This document shows positions 1 through 11,486 of a stretch of DNA of 64,000 nt, in pieces. Each line of letters opens with the position of its first letter. The first letter of the stretch is position 1. The notes beneath the pieces were generated by a model. The model was not told the DNA's origin. It was given only the letters and a program-made list of their open reading frames with translations, and did no database searches. Made by a program: the position numbers and the translations under genes. This stretch comes from Anaeramoeba flamelloides (Eukaryota; Metamonada; Anaeramoebidae): the NCBI GenBank assembly GCA_027625915.1, contig JANTQA010000042.1, positions 2,120,001 to 2,184,000 on the forward strand. The letters are read 5' to 3'.

Positions 1-899
1 AACCGCCAACAGGTTATAAGCACCTTTCAATCACAAGGCCGGATAGAGCAATCCTTATAGCAATTGCTGTGGGTGTCTTAAATCTCATTACGATTCATAT
101 TATAGCAAGGGCGCTTCACCATGTAATTGTCGCGATCCCATATATTTCACAAACGGAAAACCACCGCCCCGAGCATTACATCACGTCGATTGTTTTTACT
201 TGCATAGCTATAGTGTTGTGTTGGACCCAGTATTTGGTATATGTCAGACAACGTACACTTTATCCCCAGAATAAAAAGCTCCTGTTTTGGCTATTTTTGA
301 ATGCAATTGTTTCATCAATTGGCATCTGCGGCCAAGCTGTGTTTGAGTTGCAACTGGATTGGAACACAAAGAAATACAATTCTGAAGAAGCCAAGGAATT
401 AAAAAACCACTACACCTGGCATACTTATATGCATTTAACCCTTGCAAACTGCCTCTTTATTTCAACAATGATCCATACACTTTCTTATTTGATCTTTATG
501 GTGAAAAATAAGCTACACAAAGAGAAAGAGACAAAAAATTCCTTCCGATTAAAAATCTTTGTGCTTTTTATGCTTGTTGTCTCTTTTGTGATGCAAGAGA
601 TTCTGCAAAACATTCATTTCCCAAAAGAAGAGGACCACAAGAAAATTACATACATGCAAGCAGGCGCAATTTTCCAATACTTGATGATCATCTCGATCAT
701 GGCGCATTATGCCTCCTTTTATAAGGAACTAAAGCGCGTACATGTTTTTTCTTATTATTATGTTAGCGAAAGACAAGTGACCCTTCCTGATCTTGGATCG
801 AACGATGAAAGCGATCAAAAGAATTTTCAAATTGATTCCGAAAATGAGTCACTAATTCAACAACCCTCAAATTTTACTTCAGATGACGAATTACTTTAA
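1..899 (+). CDS. FRAG1/DRAM/Sfk1-like membrane protein, 5'-truncated
   Basis: The frame is open from base 3 at the window edge to a TAA ending at 899, so the true start lies outside. A GTG at 69 is internal, not the start. The visible protein begins PPTGYKHLSITRPDR and has about five hydrophobic segments separated by short polar loops. The motif AIPYISQTENHRPE, followed by a hydrophobic helix and YVRQRTLY, resembles the 'PYISDTG..PPE' and 'YVRYK' signatures of FRAG1/DRAM/Sfk1 proteins, which are six-helix membrane proteins of the Golgi, lysosome or plasma membrane linked to GPI-anchor remodelling or autophagy. The roughly 50-residue C-terminal tail (DLGSNDESDQKNFQ and onward) is acidic, Ser/Asn-rich and probably cytosolic. 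Family assignment is by remembered motifs and is moderate; the exact role is not inferable. Confidence 0.6.
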   Translation, partial: PPTGYKHLSITRPDRAILIAIAVGVLNLITIHIIARALHHVIVAIPYISQTENHRPEHYITSIVFTCIAIVLCWTQYLVYVRQRTLYPQNKKLLFWLFLNAIVSSIGICGQAVFELQLDWNTKKYNSEEAKELKNHYTWHTYMHLTLANCLFISTMIHTLSYLIFMVKNKLHKEKETKNSFRLKIFVLFMLVVSFVMQEILQNIHFPKEEDHKKITYMQAGAIFQYLMIISIMAHYASFYKELKRVHVFSYYYVSERQVTLPDLGSNDESDQKNFQIDSENESLIQQPSNFTSDDELL

Positions 900-1268
900 T
901 ACACTGTACTTTGCATTATTTTGATTAATTCAAGATTTATTTTTTGCTACTGCTATTTGATAATTAAATGGGTTACAATTTCAGCTGATATTATTGTTTT
1001 CCAATGCTCAATATTCTTTTCATTTAGGATTCTTAGTTTACCATTGGGAATACAATGTCTAGTTTTAAAAAAAGTATCAAACAAATAAATAGAGCCCACA
1101 ATTACACTCTATTTCTTTGCAGACTCTATTTCTTTGAAATTTCTTCGTAAATAAAAAGGAAAATAGGTAAATGAGGTGAAAGTTTTTTCCTATTTTATTA
1201 TTCAAATACCAGTATTCCTTCTATGGAATGTGAAAAATTTTTTTCTTCCAAAATAAAATCTGATGGTT

Positions 1269-1294
1269 AATTCTCATTTTTAAAAATGAGAATT
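1269..1294. repeat. Perfect 26-nt palindrome
   Basis: AATTCTCATTTTT is followed directly by its reverse complement with no loop. It may be a remnant of a foldback element or a terminator-like hairpin; nothing adjacent decides which. Confidence 0.7.
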
Positions 1295-4045
1295 GATTAT
1301 TATCCATAATTTAAAAGTTATGAAAATTCCTTTTTTTAAAACTTTAAAGAATAAACAATTTTTACTTAATAGATCTGAATTTCATTGATTAATTTTTAGA
1401 AAACTTCTAATCAAATATAAATTTCTTGAATCACCTATACCACAATTAGTTTTATTGGCTAAAGATTTGAATTGAAATATTAATCAAAGAAAAAGAAACC
1501 AAATAAAAAAATTTGCTTTTTCCTCTAATCAAGACATTCCAACATATAACAAAAAATAAGGTTTTAAATTTTTAAGAATTACCTTAATTGTGGTTAAAAA
1601 TAATAGGTTACTTTTTTTCGTTTTATATTGGAAACAAATGAAATTTTGGATATCAAAAAATAGAATCATAATTAATAAGCTGTTTAGATGAGGTTAACTT
1701 ATCCATTTCATAAGTCGAAACACAAATTACAAAAAAAAAAAAAAATTAAGATTTCAATAGAATTCTTTTTTTTTAAAAAAAAAACACTTGCCCCTTAAAA
1801 AAATTAAAAAATAAATAGAAATCAATCAAAACCATATTCCAAAAGTGTTTTATTATTAATAATCAATTTGTTATCAAATCTGAAATCTATAACTATTTTT
1901 TTGTTTTTATTATGAAATTTTTTTCTCATGAATTTTCCATCCTCTGAAAATAATCGTAAAATCTAAATTAAAAAAAAATAAACAATCTTATAGATTTAAT
2001 AATAATAATAATAATAATAAACTACAAGGAAAAAATAAATTCTGAAAATTAATTTCAGTCAAAACTTCACATAGGATTTCAGTTATAAATTATTTTTTCA
2101 AAGTTATGACACTTTTATATAATTAAGAAAAAATAACTATCAAACTCATGAAGATTCAAATACCCCCTTCATCAAAATTACCAACTTTCGAAAAAAATGT
2201 ATATTTTTGTGGTATTTTTTTTTTTTGAAATTAATTAGAATGGATGAAATTGAGATTGGATATTAAGAAAGAAAGAAAATAAATATTAAACCAATTTGCA
2301 GAAAAAAAACAAGGGAAAATTCATAAAAACTCAAACATAGAAAAAAATATAAAATGATTAAAAATATTCGAAAAACAAAGAAAAAAAATCATTTTTTCAA
2401 TTTTATTTAGTGATATCTTTGGAAAAAAATGTCTTGATTTTATTTTAAAATTGGAAAAATATGAACCTTTTTGGATTATTAAAAAAAATATGATTCAAAT
2501 AATCTCTCAGCCAAGTCAAATAAAAAAATCAAAAATTTTACAATTAAAAATGAAAAAAATATTACTGAAAACTTTTATTTTTTTTTTTTTCAATTCCCAT
2601 TACTATCTAATAATGTTGAAAACTTTTTACAAAATTGTTATGTATAATAATGTTTATTATGTGAGTTTATTTGAAAAATACAAAATTAAGAGATTTTTTT
2701 TGAAAAAATTTTCCTAGTTATGTTATGTAATTTAATTACCACAAAGGATTCACCAATTTTATTTTCCATCGTGGATACCGAATTTATTTTTGAGTCTTTA
2801 ATAATATTCTAAATAAAATTTATGAATTCGAAAAGTGTGTTCGAGTGCCGTGGAGTGTCGGTCACGTATCGTTAAGTGTCTATCTTTTTTTAATTTCAAA
2901 AGGATAGAGAAGATTTTTGATTTTTTTTTTTAATTTTTAAAATTAAAAAAGCCTAACCACCAACAAGAGATATTAGAAACATCCTTGAACCGTTAGAGGA
3001 TTCTAATAATAATCCTGTTGTTTTTTTATATTTTCAATCAAAATGAAGAAAATTCTTTAACTCTTTATATTGCATTTGGTACACATATTTCCAATCTAAA
3101 TTAGCAAATACATATCCAATAAAAAAAAGACTTTATCATTACTGAAAATTATTAAAAATTATCTGAATTATAATAATTGGTTTAAATTATAAATAGTATA
3201 AATGTTACATTTTTTTATTCTTAAAATTTCCTTTCTAATTTTTTTTTTTTTTTACTTGGGTTTTACTCTCACAAAATATTATTTTTTTATTATCACATAA
3301 TTTATATTTAACCAACCCACTTATAATACACCCAATATAAAAATGTTTAATTTAATCAATAAATCCAAAAAATAAAATAAAATAAAATAAAATAAAATAA
3401 CATTTTAATGAAAAAATTATCAAAACAAAAAAGTAATGATTGAAAAGTGGAATTATTAGAATACAAAACCTTTGCTCTAATAACTGGTTCTTTTATATCT
3501 ATAATAATTCTAAGAATATTTATACGTTTATATGACATATAGTACAATGTTTCGTTTTAAAATCACAGATAACTTATAAAATCGCACTATTTCGATTTTT
3601 TTTTTACATGTTTTTTTTTGTTTCATTCCTTATTATATTTTTTTATTTTTTGAAAAAGTTCTCGAATTCTTTTGAAATTATACTTTTCATTTCTGAGATA
3701 CCAAAAAAAATCAAACAAAAAAACTTAAAAACATGAAAAAAATAAACAATCGATTATATAAAACTATGACGGAATTGTCTTAAAAGCCTGGGAAAATAAT
3801 GAGAATTTGCGATTTTCCTTGAAGTGGACGATTTTACATTTTAAAACTATGAAAACTATTTGTTTTTCTATTTTCAAAAGTCTGAAACAATCAAAGGTAT
3901 ACTTGATGTTTAAAAATCTTGAACATTATAAACTTTTTCTACACTTAGAAATAGAATATTTTTTAAAAAAAATTACTATTTCGGGAAGTAAAGTGGTAAA
4001 AATTTAACTATTTTACTAATTCGAAATTAGATCAGCTCAATGGTA

Positions 4046-4048
<3 letters not shown>

Positions 4049-4114
<66 letters not shown>
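4049..4114. repeat. (GT)n then (TA)n microsatellite
   Basis: A GT tract (about 4049-4076) runs into a TA tract (about 4079-4114) and abuts the left end of a family C MITE. The distant copy of that MITE (60404-60939) also sits beside AC/AT tracts. Confidence 0.9.
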
Positions 4115-4116
<2 letters not shown>

Positions 4117-4117
<1 letters not shown>

Positions 4118-4652
4118 CTAAAATTCAAAATTTTAAACCGAGTTAAAACGTTCCATATAATCAAAATAATATAATTTCATTGAAATTCGTGATAATTTTG
4201 ATTTTTGAAAAATATGGAAATCGTTTTTTCATCTTTTTATTTTTGTTTTCATTTCATTTTTTGAATTATATAACTTATTTTGTTTGATCAATTTTTTTTA
4301 TCAACAATTGTTATTATGTTAAAATTGAGTTGTTCCAAAATAGAAGAACTCATATAAAATTAGTTGGTAATATTAAATCTTTTGATCGATCAATATTTCT
4401 AATAGAATTTCAACAAATTTACCAATGTAATTTTTTGTTTTGCCTCCTTCCAAAAATTTTTAACACACTCTTGTTTCATTTGTATTGATAATTATTTATT
4501 TTTTTTTGTTTTGTGATTATTGTAATTTATAAACAAATGTTAACATTTCAATAAACGAATGGTTCTAATTTAGTATTTCTTCTTGAATTGATTAAATATG
4601 GTTTTTTTTTTAACAAATCGAATTATTGTGTTAAAAATTTTGAATTGGGGTT
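4117..4652 (+). mobile_element. MITE family C, copy 1 (TA-flanked)
   Basis: A 536-nt non-coding element. Its ends are inverted repeats built on AAATTCAAAATTTT (left) and AAAATTTTGAATTGGGG (right), flanked by TA. It matches the reverse complement of 60404-60939 along its whole length and the parts of 8255-8965 outside a nested insertion. Terminal repeats plus TA duplication suggest Tc1/mariner-type mobilisation by a transposase encoded elsewhere (inference). It is probably related to family B, because both share internal stretches such as TTTCAACAAATTTACCAAT. Confidence 0.75.
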
Positions 4653-6070
4653 TATATATTTATGAATTGTACGTGTAACATACGTATGTAAAACACGTTT
4701 AATAAAATTAAAAAAATAAAACGACACATATGTGATATATATATATATATATCAAAATCCAATCAAAAAATACAAGGTTTGGTATTATTTTAATTTTGAA
4801 AAAAACTGTTTCCCAAAAAAAAATTAATTATCCTAAATCCTAAAAACGATAAAAAACATTAAATTTTATTTATATGAACTCTTCTTCATTCAAATGGATT
4901 CAATTTTATTGAAGAAATAGAATATGTAATATAAATTTAAGCCAGTATTCTTTTCAAAATAAATTTTTAATTTTTATATCTAATCATTTTTTGTAATTTT
5001 ACCAATTTTTTTTAATATTTTGTTTTTTGGTTTTTGATTTTTTTTTTTTTTTTTTTTTTTAATATTTTCTTTTTTGATTTTTTTTATTTTTTTTATAAAA
5101 GGCAATTTTAAAAGTAAATATTTAAATCCATAAATTAACTTTGAGAAAGATATAAGTTTATAATTTCTTTTAAAATGAAAACATTACAATTAAAAAATTA
5201 TTATTATATACGATTTTAATTTTCCTAAAGAAATTACGAAATTTTGTATCAAAATTTCAATAAAAGTGTTCCAAATTTTTTTTTTAATTAGCAAATGTAA
5301 TCATTTTAAAAGTTATTATATTATCGCAATTTTCTTAATGTTAAGTACTGAGTTAATACTCATCAAGGATGTCAAGTTATTGTATTATTTCACTTTTACT
5401 ATAAAAAAATTTTTTATTACCAAGAAATTGGACATAAAAATACTTTTTCGAAGGTAAAAACAACACAAATAAAAATACAATAAATTTTCAAATCGAACTT
5501 TTTTGAAAATATTTAAAAAATATAAATTTAAGGTATTTTCAGGCATAAATTACATTTGAAAACATTTCAAACTTGTAAAAATAATATGTAGTGCAGCTTG
5601 GAGAATTCTTTTGTGCTTTGAGGATTTGAAATGGAAATTATGAAATATTAAAATCAAATTTAGGCTTGATCTAGTAAAAATAGAAAAATTGTAAAGATTC
5701 TTTATTTTTTTTCGAAACGAAATTCTCAATGAGTAAATTTAATTGAGATTATGGAACTCCTTCTAGAGTTCTTTCATAAACTACTTCCAGTGTTTTCATA
5801 TCAAAAATTTGTCCTTAACTTTATTAAAAAAAGTCTTTTTGTTTTTCAACAAAATCTTGACAGACTTTAAATTTTGGTTCAAAAAAAATCAATTTTACAT
5901 TTTTTTACTTTTTTGTTTTTTTTTTTAATTTTTTTTGTTTTTAAATTTTGAACTTTCCAAAAACCCACTTTTATTGTTTTTTGTCATTTTGAAATTGTAT
6001 TTTGTTTATTTTCTGATTTTCTTTTTTTTTTTTCGAGTACCAAGGCTTATTTTCACAATATTTTCATAAG

Positions 6071-7320
6071 ATGGCATCTCATTTTCCAACTAAAGAAGAG
6101 CTTCAAGAAAGGTTTGTAAAATCACAAGCTTTCGCAAACGCTTAAAAGAAATCAGTAAAATTCGAACTGGAGAAATTCTTGGGTTAGATCTGTCTCTTTT
6201 GGGAAAGAAAATAATAAAAAACGGCATTCACAAAGAAAGTTGCCCAGAACAAGTTAAAATAAAAAGGTCATGTATTGAACGCCTCTCTCACTTGGCCAAG
6301 AAACCAAAAAAGTCCCTTGAAAGAGGCATTACAAGCTTTTTAAAGAGAAACTTTGGGCTTGAAAACTCAAGAAAATACTCCCGTGAGTGGTTTATTTTTG
6401 AACCGCAATCAGAAGAACAAAAACTTATCAAATTAAAAATCAGACAAAAAAAAGAAGAAAATAAACGAAACAAGAAAAATGGGCTGAGGCAAAAAATTAA
6501 AAAAAATCCATTTATGAATACAAACACAAACCCAAACACAAACAGAAACATAGACACAAACACGAATACGAATACTAATACGAATACGAATACGAACACA
6601 AATACAAATACAAAAATAATCACAAGAAGATAAAGTAGTAGGAGAAACACTAGAAGAAACCCAAACACAAACACAAACACGAACATGAACATGAACATGA
6701 ACATGAACATGAACACAAATACAAAAATAATCACAACAAGAAGAAGTAGTAGAAGGGACACTAGAAGAAATCTAAGCACAAACACAAACATGAACATGAA
6801 CATGAACATGAACATAAACACAAATATAAATACAATCACAATCACAAGAAGAAGTAGTATAAGGAATAGAAATGCCGAAAAGAAAACCCACAAAAAAACC
6901 AAAAGACTAGCCATTGATTTAAACAAGATCCCACAAAGAAAAAGGCTTTCTTCTCAAATTGAAAACAATAATCAAATTGAGCAATTCAACACCTCTCTCG
7001 TCGCCACCACAAATCAGCCAACTTTCAAGACAAAACCACAAAACGAAGAAATCAGAACTTCATTGTTTGGCTTTCTTACACAAAAACAAAACTCGCCTTT
7101 ACCACAACATCGTTCGCCATTTGTGACAACCTACAAACGGGAACCTCTTTTTGAAGAAACAAACAAAATAGAAAATAAGGAAGAAAAGCCAGCACTTCAG
7201 AAGCTACCATTAATACAACCTGAATTTCTTTTCAATTTTAGCTATGAAAACGGAGATTTCTTTGGTAACAATTTTGAAGAAGAAACTAACTTGATTGGTT
7301 TAAATGATATTTGGTACTAG
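6071..7320 (+). CDS. Asn/Thr/Lys-repeat protein with an intron and an in-frame TAA
   Basis: Not recognised. Exon 1 is 6071-6111, starting at the ATG of MASHFPTKEELQE and ending AAAG before a GT. The next AG in frame gives either a 44-nt intron (6112-6155) or, less likely, a 17-nt one (6112-6128); both keep frame. Exon 2 encodes a basic N-terminal region (IERLSHLAKKPKKSLERG, FLKRNFGLENSRKYSREW). It then carries long NTNTNT/NMNMNM repeats in units of about 110-120 nt, each ending in an ITRRSS-like block, and a less repetitive C-terminus (LAIDLNKIPQRKR to NLIGLNDIWY, stop TAG). A TAA at 6631-6633 interrupts the first repeat unit where the later units have AGA, and the same frame continues for about 229 codons to the TAG. 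Possibilities are a truncating allele, readthrough, or a base error. Lysine richness suggests a nuclear protein (inference). Confidence 0.5.
6514..6850 (+). repeat. Coding tandem repeat, ACAAAC/ATGAAC hexamers in higher-order units
   Basis: Three successive blocks each contain AACACA/AACATG hexamers, then AAAATAATCACA or similar, then AGAAGAAGTAGTAG-like sequence. This encodes Asn-Thr/Asn-Met runs followed by Arg/Ser patches. The array explains the long phantom F/V/M-rich frame on the opposite strand. Confidence 0.8.
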
Positions 7321-7494
7321 AATCTCTTAATTTCTAATTTTACTTCTTTCTTGTTTTTGTTTTTGTTCTTATTCTTCTTTCTTGTTCTTGTTCTTGTTCT
7401 TATTGTTATTCTTATTCTTATTCTTTTTCTTTTTGATTTTTAATTTTTATTTTGGGCTTTTGGAACTCATACTAAATTACAACAGAAGTAATCA

Positions 7495-7750
7495 GAGTCA
7501 AAGTTTCTTTCTAAAAAGATCTTTGAAAACTTCCTTGCAATTTAGATAACTTTAAATCTTTTTTCTTTTTAATGTTCTTTTTTTTTTTTCATTCTTTTGG
7601 GTTGGTCGTAAATTGAGTCAATGTTTCTTTCTAAAAAGATCTTTGAATATTATTACTAACTACTAAATGAATAATTATGAGACAAGATAATTAACAAAAA
7701 GGTAATTAAGGTATTGAGTCAATTTTCTTACTAACAAGATTTTTGAAAAC
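7495..7750 (+). repeat. Three degenerate spaced direct repeats
   Basis: GAGTCAAAGTTTCTTTCTAA at 7495, its near copy at 7615 and a more diverged copy at 7716 are each followed by AAGATCTTTGAA or similar. The spacing is about 120 and 101 nt. Function unknown. Confidence 0.65.
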
Positions 7751-8254
7751 TTTAATTATCAATTTTATCTTTTTTCTTTGAAAAAATACCCCCAATAAAT
7801 CAGAAAACATTCAATAATTTATTTTTTATTTTTTTTTTTATTTCTTTTAGCTCATTTTATTGTTCTCAGATCCAAATTCTCAACTGAACCAATATTTTAT
7901 CAACCTAATAACAATTACTGAATAGAATAATAATTGTATTTTTTGAAATTTGGTAAATTGGTAAAAAATCAAATTTATTCTCATTTGTCGAAAATAGTTT
8001 TAAAAATATTTAAAGAATGAATATTATTCAAACAAAAAAATTCCCTTTGCAATATAGTTTGGATTATTTTTTCAAGTGTAACCCCTGTTTTTATTCTATA
8101 GCAATTTATTTTTTGTTTTTGTTAAATTATAAAAAGGAATTTTGAAATTAAATTTTATTTTTTATTTTTCAAAATTTGATAAATATAGTAGTTTTAAGAA
8201 TAGAAACTATAATTAGATAGTTTTGGAAGATAAATCTTTTCAAATAAAATCTAT

Positions 8255-8965
8255 AAGAAACATCAAATTAGAACACCTCAAAATTTAATTTTTGAAAAAA
8301 AAAAAAATCTTAATCTAATTAATTCCAGAAAAGATACTAAAAACCGAACGATTAACTAATTGAAATGTTAAACCAAATATCAAAATTAGGGGCAAACTTT
8401 TTTTTTTAATATTTTTTTCTTTTTTATTTGCCTTTCAAAAAATAAAGTGATTACACTATATTTTTATTTATTAATCTATTTTGGTTATTATCTCTAAACA
8501 CTTTAGTAAAATACATTATTATTATTAAAAAAAAAAAAATTAAACTAATTTTTTTAGGATGAAAAAATCTGCCCCTATTTTTGAAATTTAGCTTATATGA
8601 AATTAATTAATTACAATACTCAGAAAACAAAAAATAAATAATTACCAATACAAAAAAATTATCTGTTTGTTAAAAATTTTGGAGATGAGCAAAACAAAAA
8701 AATACATTTAAAATTTGTTTAAATTCTATTAGGTATCTTGATACATCACAGGTTAGATACTATTGATAGATTTTACTTTTTTAATAATTCAAATAAGTTA
8801 ACTTTCGTCTTTGATCAACTATTCAAAAAAATTGTGATTATTTTAAGTATATTCTATTTAACTAAAAATGAAAATGGAAAAAACTAAATAATAAAAAAAT
8901 GATTTTAATTTATTTAAATCAAATTTATTTCCAATTTGAATGAAGCAGTTTTTTGTGATTATTTT
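8255..8965 (-). mobile_element. MITE family C, copy 3, interrupted
   Basis: Both halves align in the same orientation as 60404-60939 and opposite to copy 1. The left half carries AATTGAAATGTTAA; the right half carries TTTGTTTAAATTCTATTAGG and TTACAATTTGAATGAA-like sequence. It is more diverged than copies 1 and 2, its ends are poorly defined, and it is split by the 8389-8575 insertion, so it is an older copy. Confidence 0.65.
8389..8575. mobile_element. Small MITE nested in the family C copy, TA-flanked
   Basis: A 187-nt insert has inverted ends GGGGCAAAC and GGGGCAGAT (reverse complement of the right end) and a TA on each side. Removing it restores continuity with the family C consensus, which supports a real insertion. 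No second copy was found in the window. Confidence 0.7.
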
Positions 8966-10301
8966 AAACTCTTTTAATATTTAATAAATTCTGAATTTTT
9001 GTTTATTTTGAACAAATAAAATTAATCTGATAATTATTAATAAATGGTTTTCTAAAAAGAACTAGATTAAAAATATTTCGGTTCCAAATTATTAAAAGTT
9101 ATATTGTAAAAATAAAATTAAACTTTTAATACTCATTAGAAATATAAAAAACTGATGAATGGATTTTTTTGAAGTTTTTTAAATAAATTGTGAATTTTCA
9201 AAAAGATATGATACTTTTTTGGGGTACCCCAACATGAGAGGATTTGTGTTAAAAATATGGGGTTGTAACAATAAATAAGTCGTTCTAATAAAATTATTAA
9301 AATATTTGTTTTTTTTTTTTTTTGAATTTTTAAAAATTTTAGTTTATCAATTTGTTAGTAAATATATAAATTGATTGATTATATTAACTTCTCATCGATA
9401 CAAAATACCATATCCCCCCCACGTGTGTTATACTTGTTATTTCTTATTTCTTATTCATAGTCCAATGATCAAAAATAATTAACATTATATGAAATAATTA
9501 TTTACCTTTGACAGAAACAAATTTTATAACTAATTTATAATTAGTAATATACCAAAATGACTGAATTTACTTATTAAAATAATTTTTTTTTAGTAAAATT
9601 TTGGGATAATAGTTTCTTTTTTCAAAAATTAACAAAAATAATATATCTTCTTTTTAACTTTTTTTAAAAAAACTATAAATATTGTAGTGTTTTATTTTCT
9701 TTTATTTCTTTTGTTGTAAATGTAAATTAACTAAACAAAAATTAAATCTTAAATCTTTGTTTTTATTTTTTTTTATTATTATAGAAGCCTAAAAAAATTT
9801 TTGTTTATCTTTTTTGACTTGTGAAAACTTTTCAAAAAGTGTAATTTATGTAGGTCTAACAAGTATGTAAATTTTGTGAACTAAATTCAAGGTTTATTTA
9901 TCCAGGATGTTTTGTGTTTTTTTTTTTTCCGATCTCTTCAAAAGTTAGCTGACAAATAATATAAAAAAATAAATTGAAATCTGTATTGTAACTTTATATT
10001 GATTTTTAACAAAAAAAAATCAGCAAAGATATTTTTATTCCTTTATTCTTGATGTGTTGAAAGCTACTACTTTGGATTTTTATTGTTTTATTTTTCCCCA
10101 GTTTTTTGGTGTTATTAACCCACATTTGATTAAATTTAGTCTATTGTCTTAATATCAATGATAGAATCGAAAAAAAGAATTAGTTATTAAAATTTTATTT
10201 TTTATTTAACTTGAAAAAACCATTTCTTAAAATATAAAAATAACAAAATTCAATTTTTCTTCAACAAACATTAAAATCAAGATATCATAAGGTAATTTAT
10301 A

Positions 10302-10993
10302 AACTATTTTTCAGTCAAAGGGGTCCAGTTGTAATGGGTATAATACACGTGTTTAAAGTGTTTGCATAGATATTAGAAGAAAAATTTTATTTTGGAAATT
10401 TTCATTTTTTCACATTTTTACACATTTTTGTTTTTTTTTTCGATTTTTTTTTTAAATGTCATTCAGTTGCAAAAAATTTTTTAGTGCAAGATCAATAGTC
10501 ACTTGATAAAGATGTGTTATTCTAAGATTATTGAAACCATGTAAAGATTGTTGAGAAATCATATTGATTTCTATTGCAATTCTATGAAGATCATTGATCT
10601 TGATATTTGTTTAATAAATGTGAAAAATTTTCATTTCATTTTTATTTCATTTTTCAAATAGAGAACACAAGTACCAACAAAATTCTTTTGCGGGCAGAAT
10701 TTCTAAAAGAAAAGTATGGAAAATGAAGTGAAAAATGTTTCATATTTATTATTCAAATACCAGCAGAAGTTCAAACCGAACACTGTTGTTTTTCTCAATA
10801 GGGCCACTAAGAATTTGAGTTTTTCAATTTTTAAGAAAATTTATTGATTAATTAGTTTTCTTTCAGACATATATCAACAATTCTTTGATGTGTATTATTC
10901 TGATTATTTCTTATTTGTTCTTCAAAGGTCAATTATATAAAATAATTGATATTTGAAAAAAAAAAGTTGGGCACCTTTGACTGAAACAGAGTT
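10302..10993 (+). mobile_element. MITE family A, copy 1
   Basis: A 692-nt element. Its ends are AACTATTTTTCAGTCAAAGG and, reverse-complemented from the right, AACTCTGTTTCAGTCAAAGG. TA dinucleotides flank at 10300-10301 and 10994-10995. Reverse complement of 21013-21708 over its full length. No coding capacity. Confidence 0.85.
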
Positions 10994-11486
10994 TATTAAG
11001 GTTATATTTTAAATTCTTTTTGGTGTATTATTGCATTTTTTTTAAAACTAATCCTCAAATTAGAACAAAATATTTAATTTTCAAAAATTGTTCATGAATT
11101 GATTCTTTATTATTCGAATATTTTTCATAAAATATTTTTTAATAACCTTTTTTAAAAAGGAATTTTATTTCTATGAAATGATGTACACCATAACTTTTAT
11201 TTAACAAATTAATATGTATTCTTTTTTTTTTTTCAACAAGAAAGCTTTTAGTGAGAATTTTCTTTTTGAAAATGAGAATTAAAGCCAAAAAGTAAAAATT
11301 AGAAATTACGGGTTTCGCAAATATATTTATTTCGTGGAATATATTATATAAATAATTGTATTTATCAACGAAACTTTAGATTATTCTTCATAAAAAAAAT
11401 GAAATTAAATTTGATTGCTTTTGGCCAAATTTATTTTTTTTACCCTCACGCATATAAGCGTATATATCAACTTCTTTTTTTAATAA

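Larger units (their letters stand above)
900..6070. other. AT-rich spacer with repeats, no supported gene
   Basis: About 5.2 kb of A/T homopolymers. The short open frames here (for example near 2451-2717, 3807-4007 and 5266-5457) have only the F/I/K/L/N composition expected by chance. It contains a perfect palindrome (1269-1294), a GT/TA microsatellite beside a MITE (4049-4652), and a stretch at about 1120-1215 that resembles an internal part of the family A MITE. A less AT-rich patch at 2834-2880 shares a short motif, in inverse orientation, with 42885-42915. Confidence 0.6.
7321..11486. other. Spacer holding three MITEs, no supported gene
   Basis: Besides the separately listed elements it begins with a TTCTTG-type pyrimidine tract and three degenerate repeat units just 3' of the preceding gene. 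No open frame with credible composition is seen on either strand. Confidence 0.6.

Noticed and set aside
2451-2717. 88-codon plus-strand frame
   Set aside because: Composition is almost only K/I/F/L/Y/N, as expected by chance in this DNA, with no domain or start context.
6288-6926. Long minus-strand frame of F/V/M repeats
   Set aside because: It is the complement of the Asn/Thr repeat array on the plus strand, with no independent coding signal.
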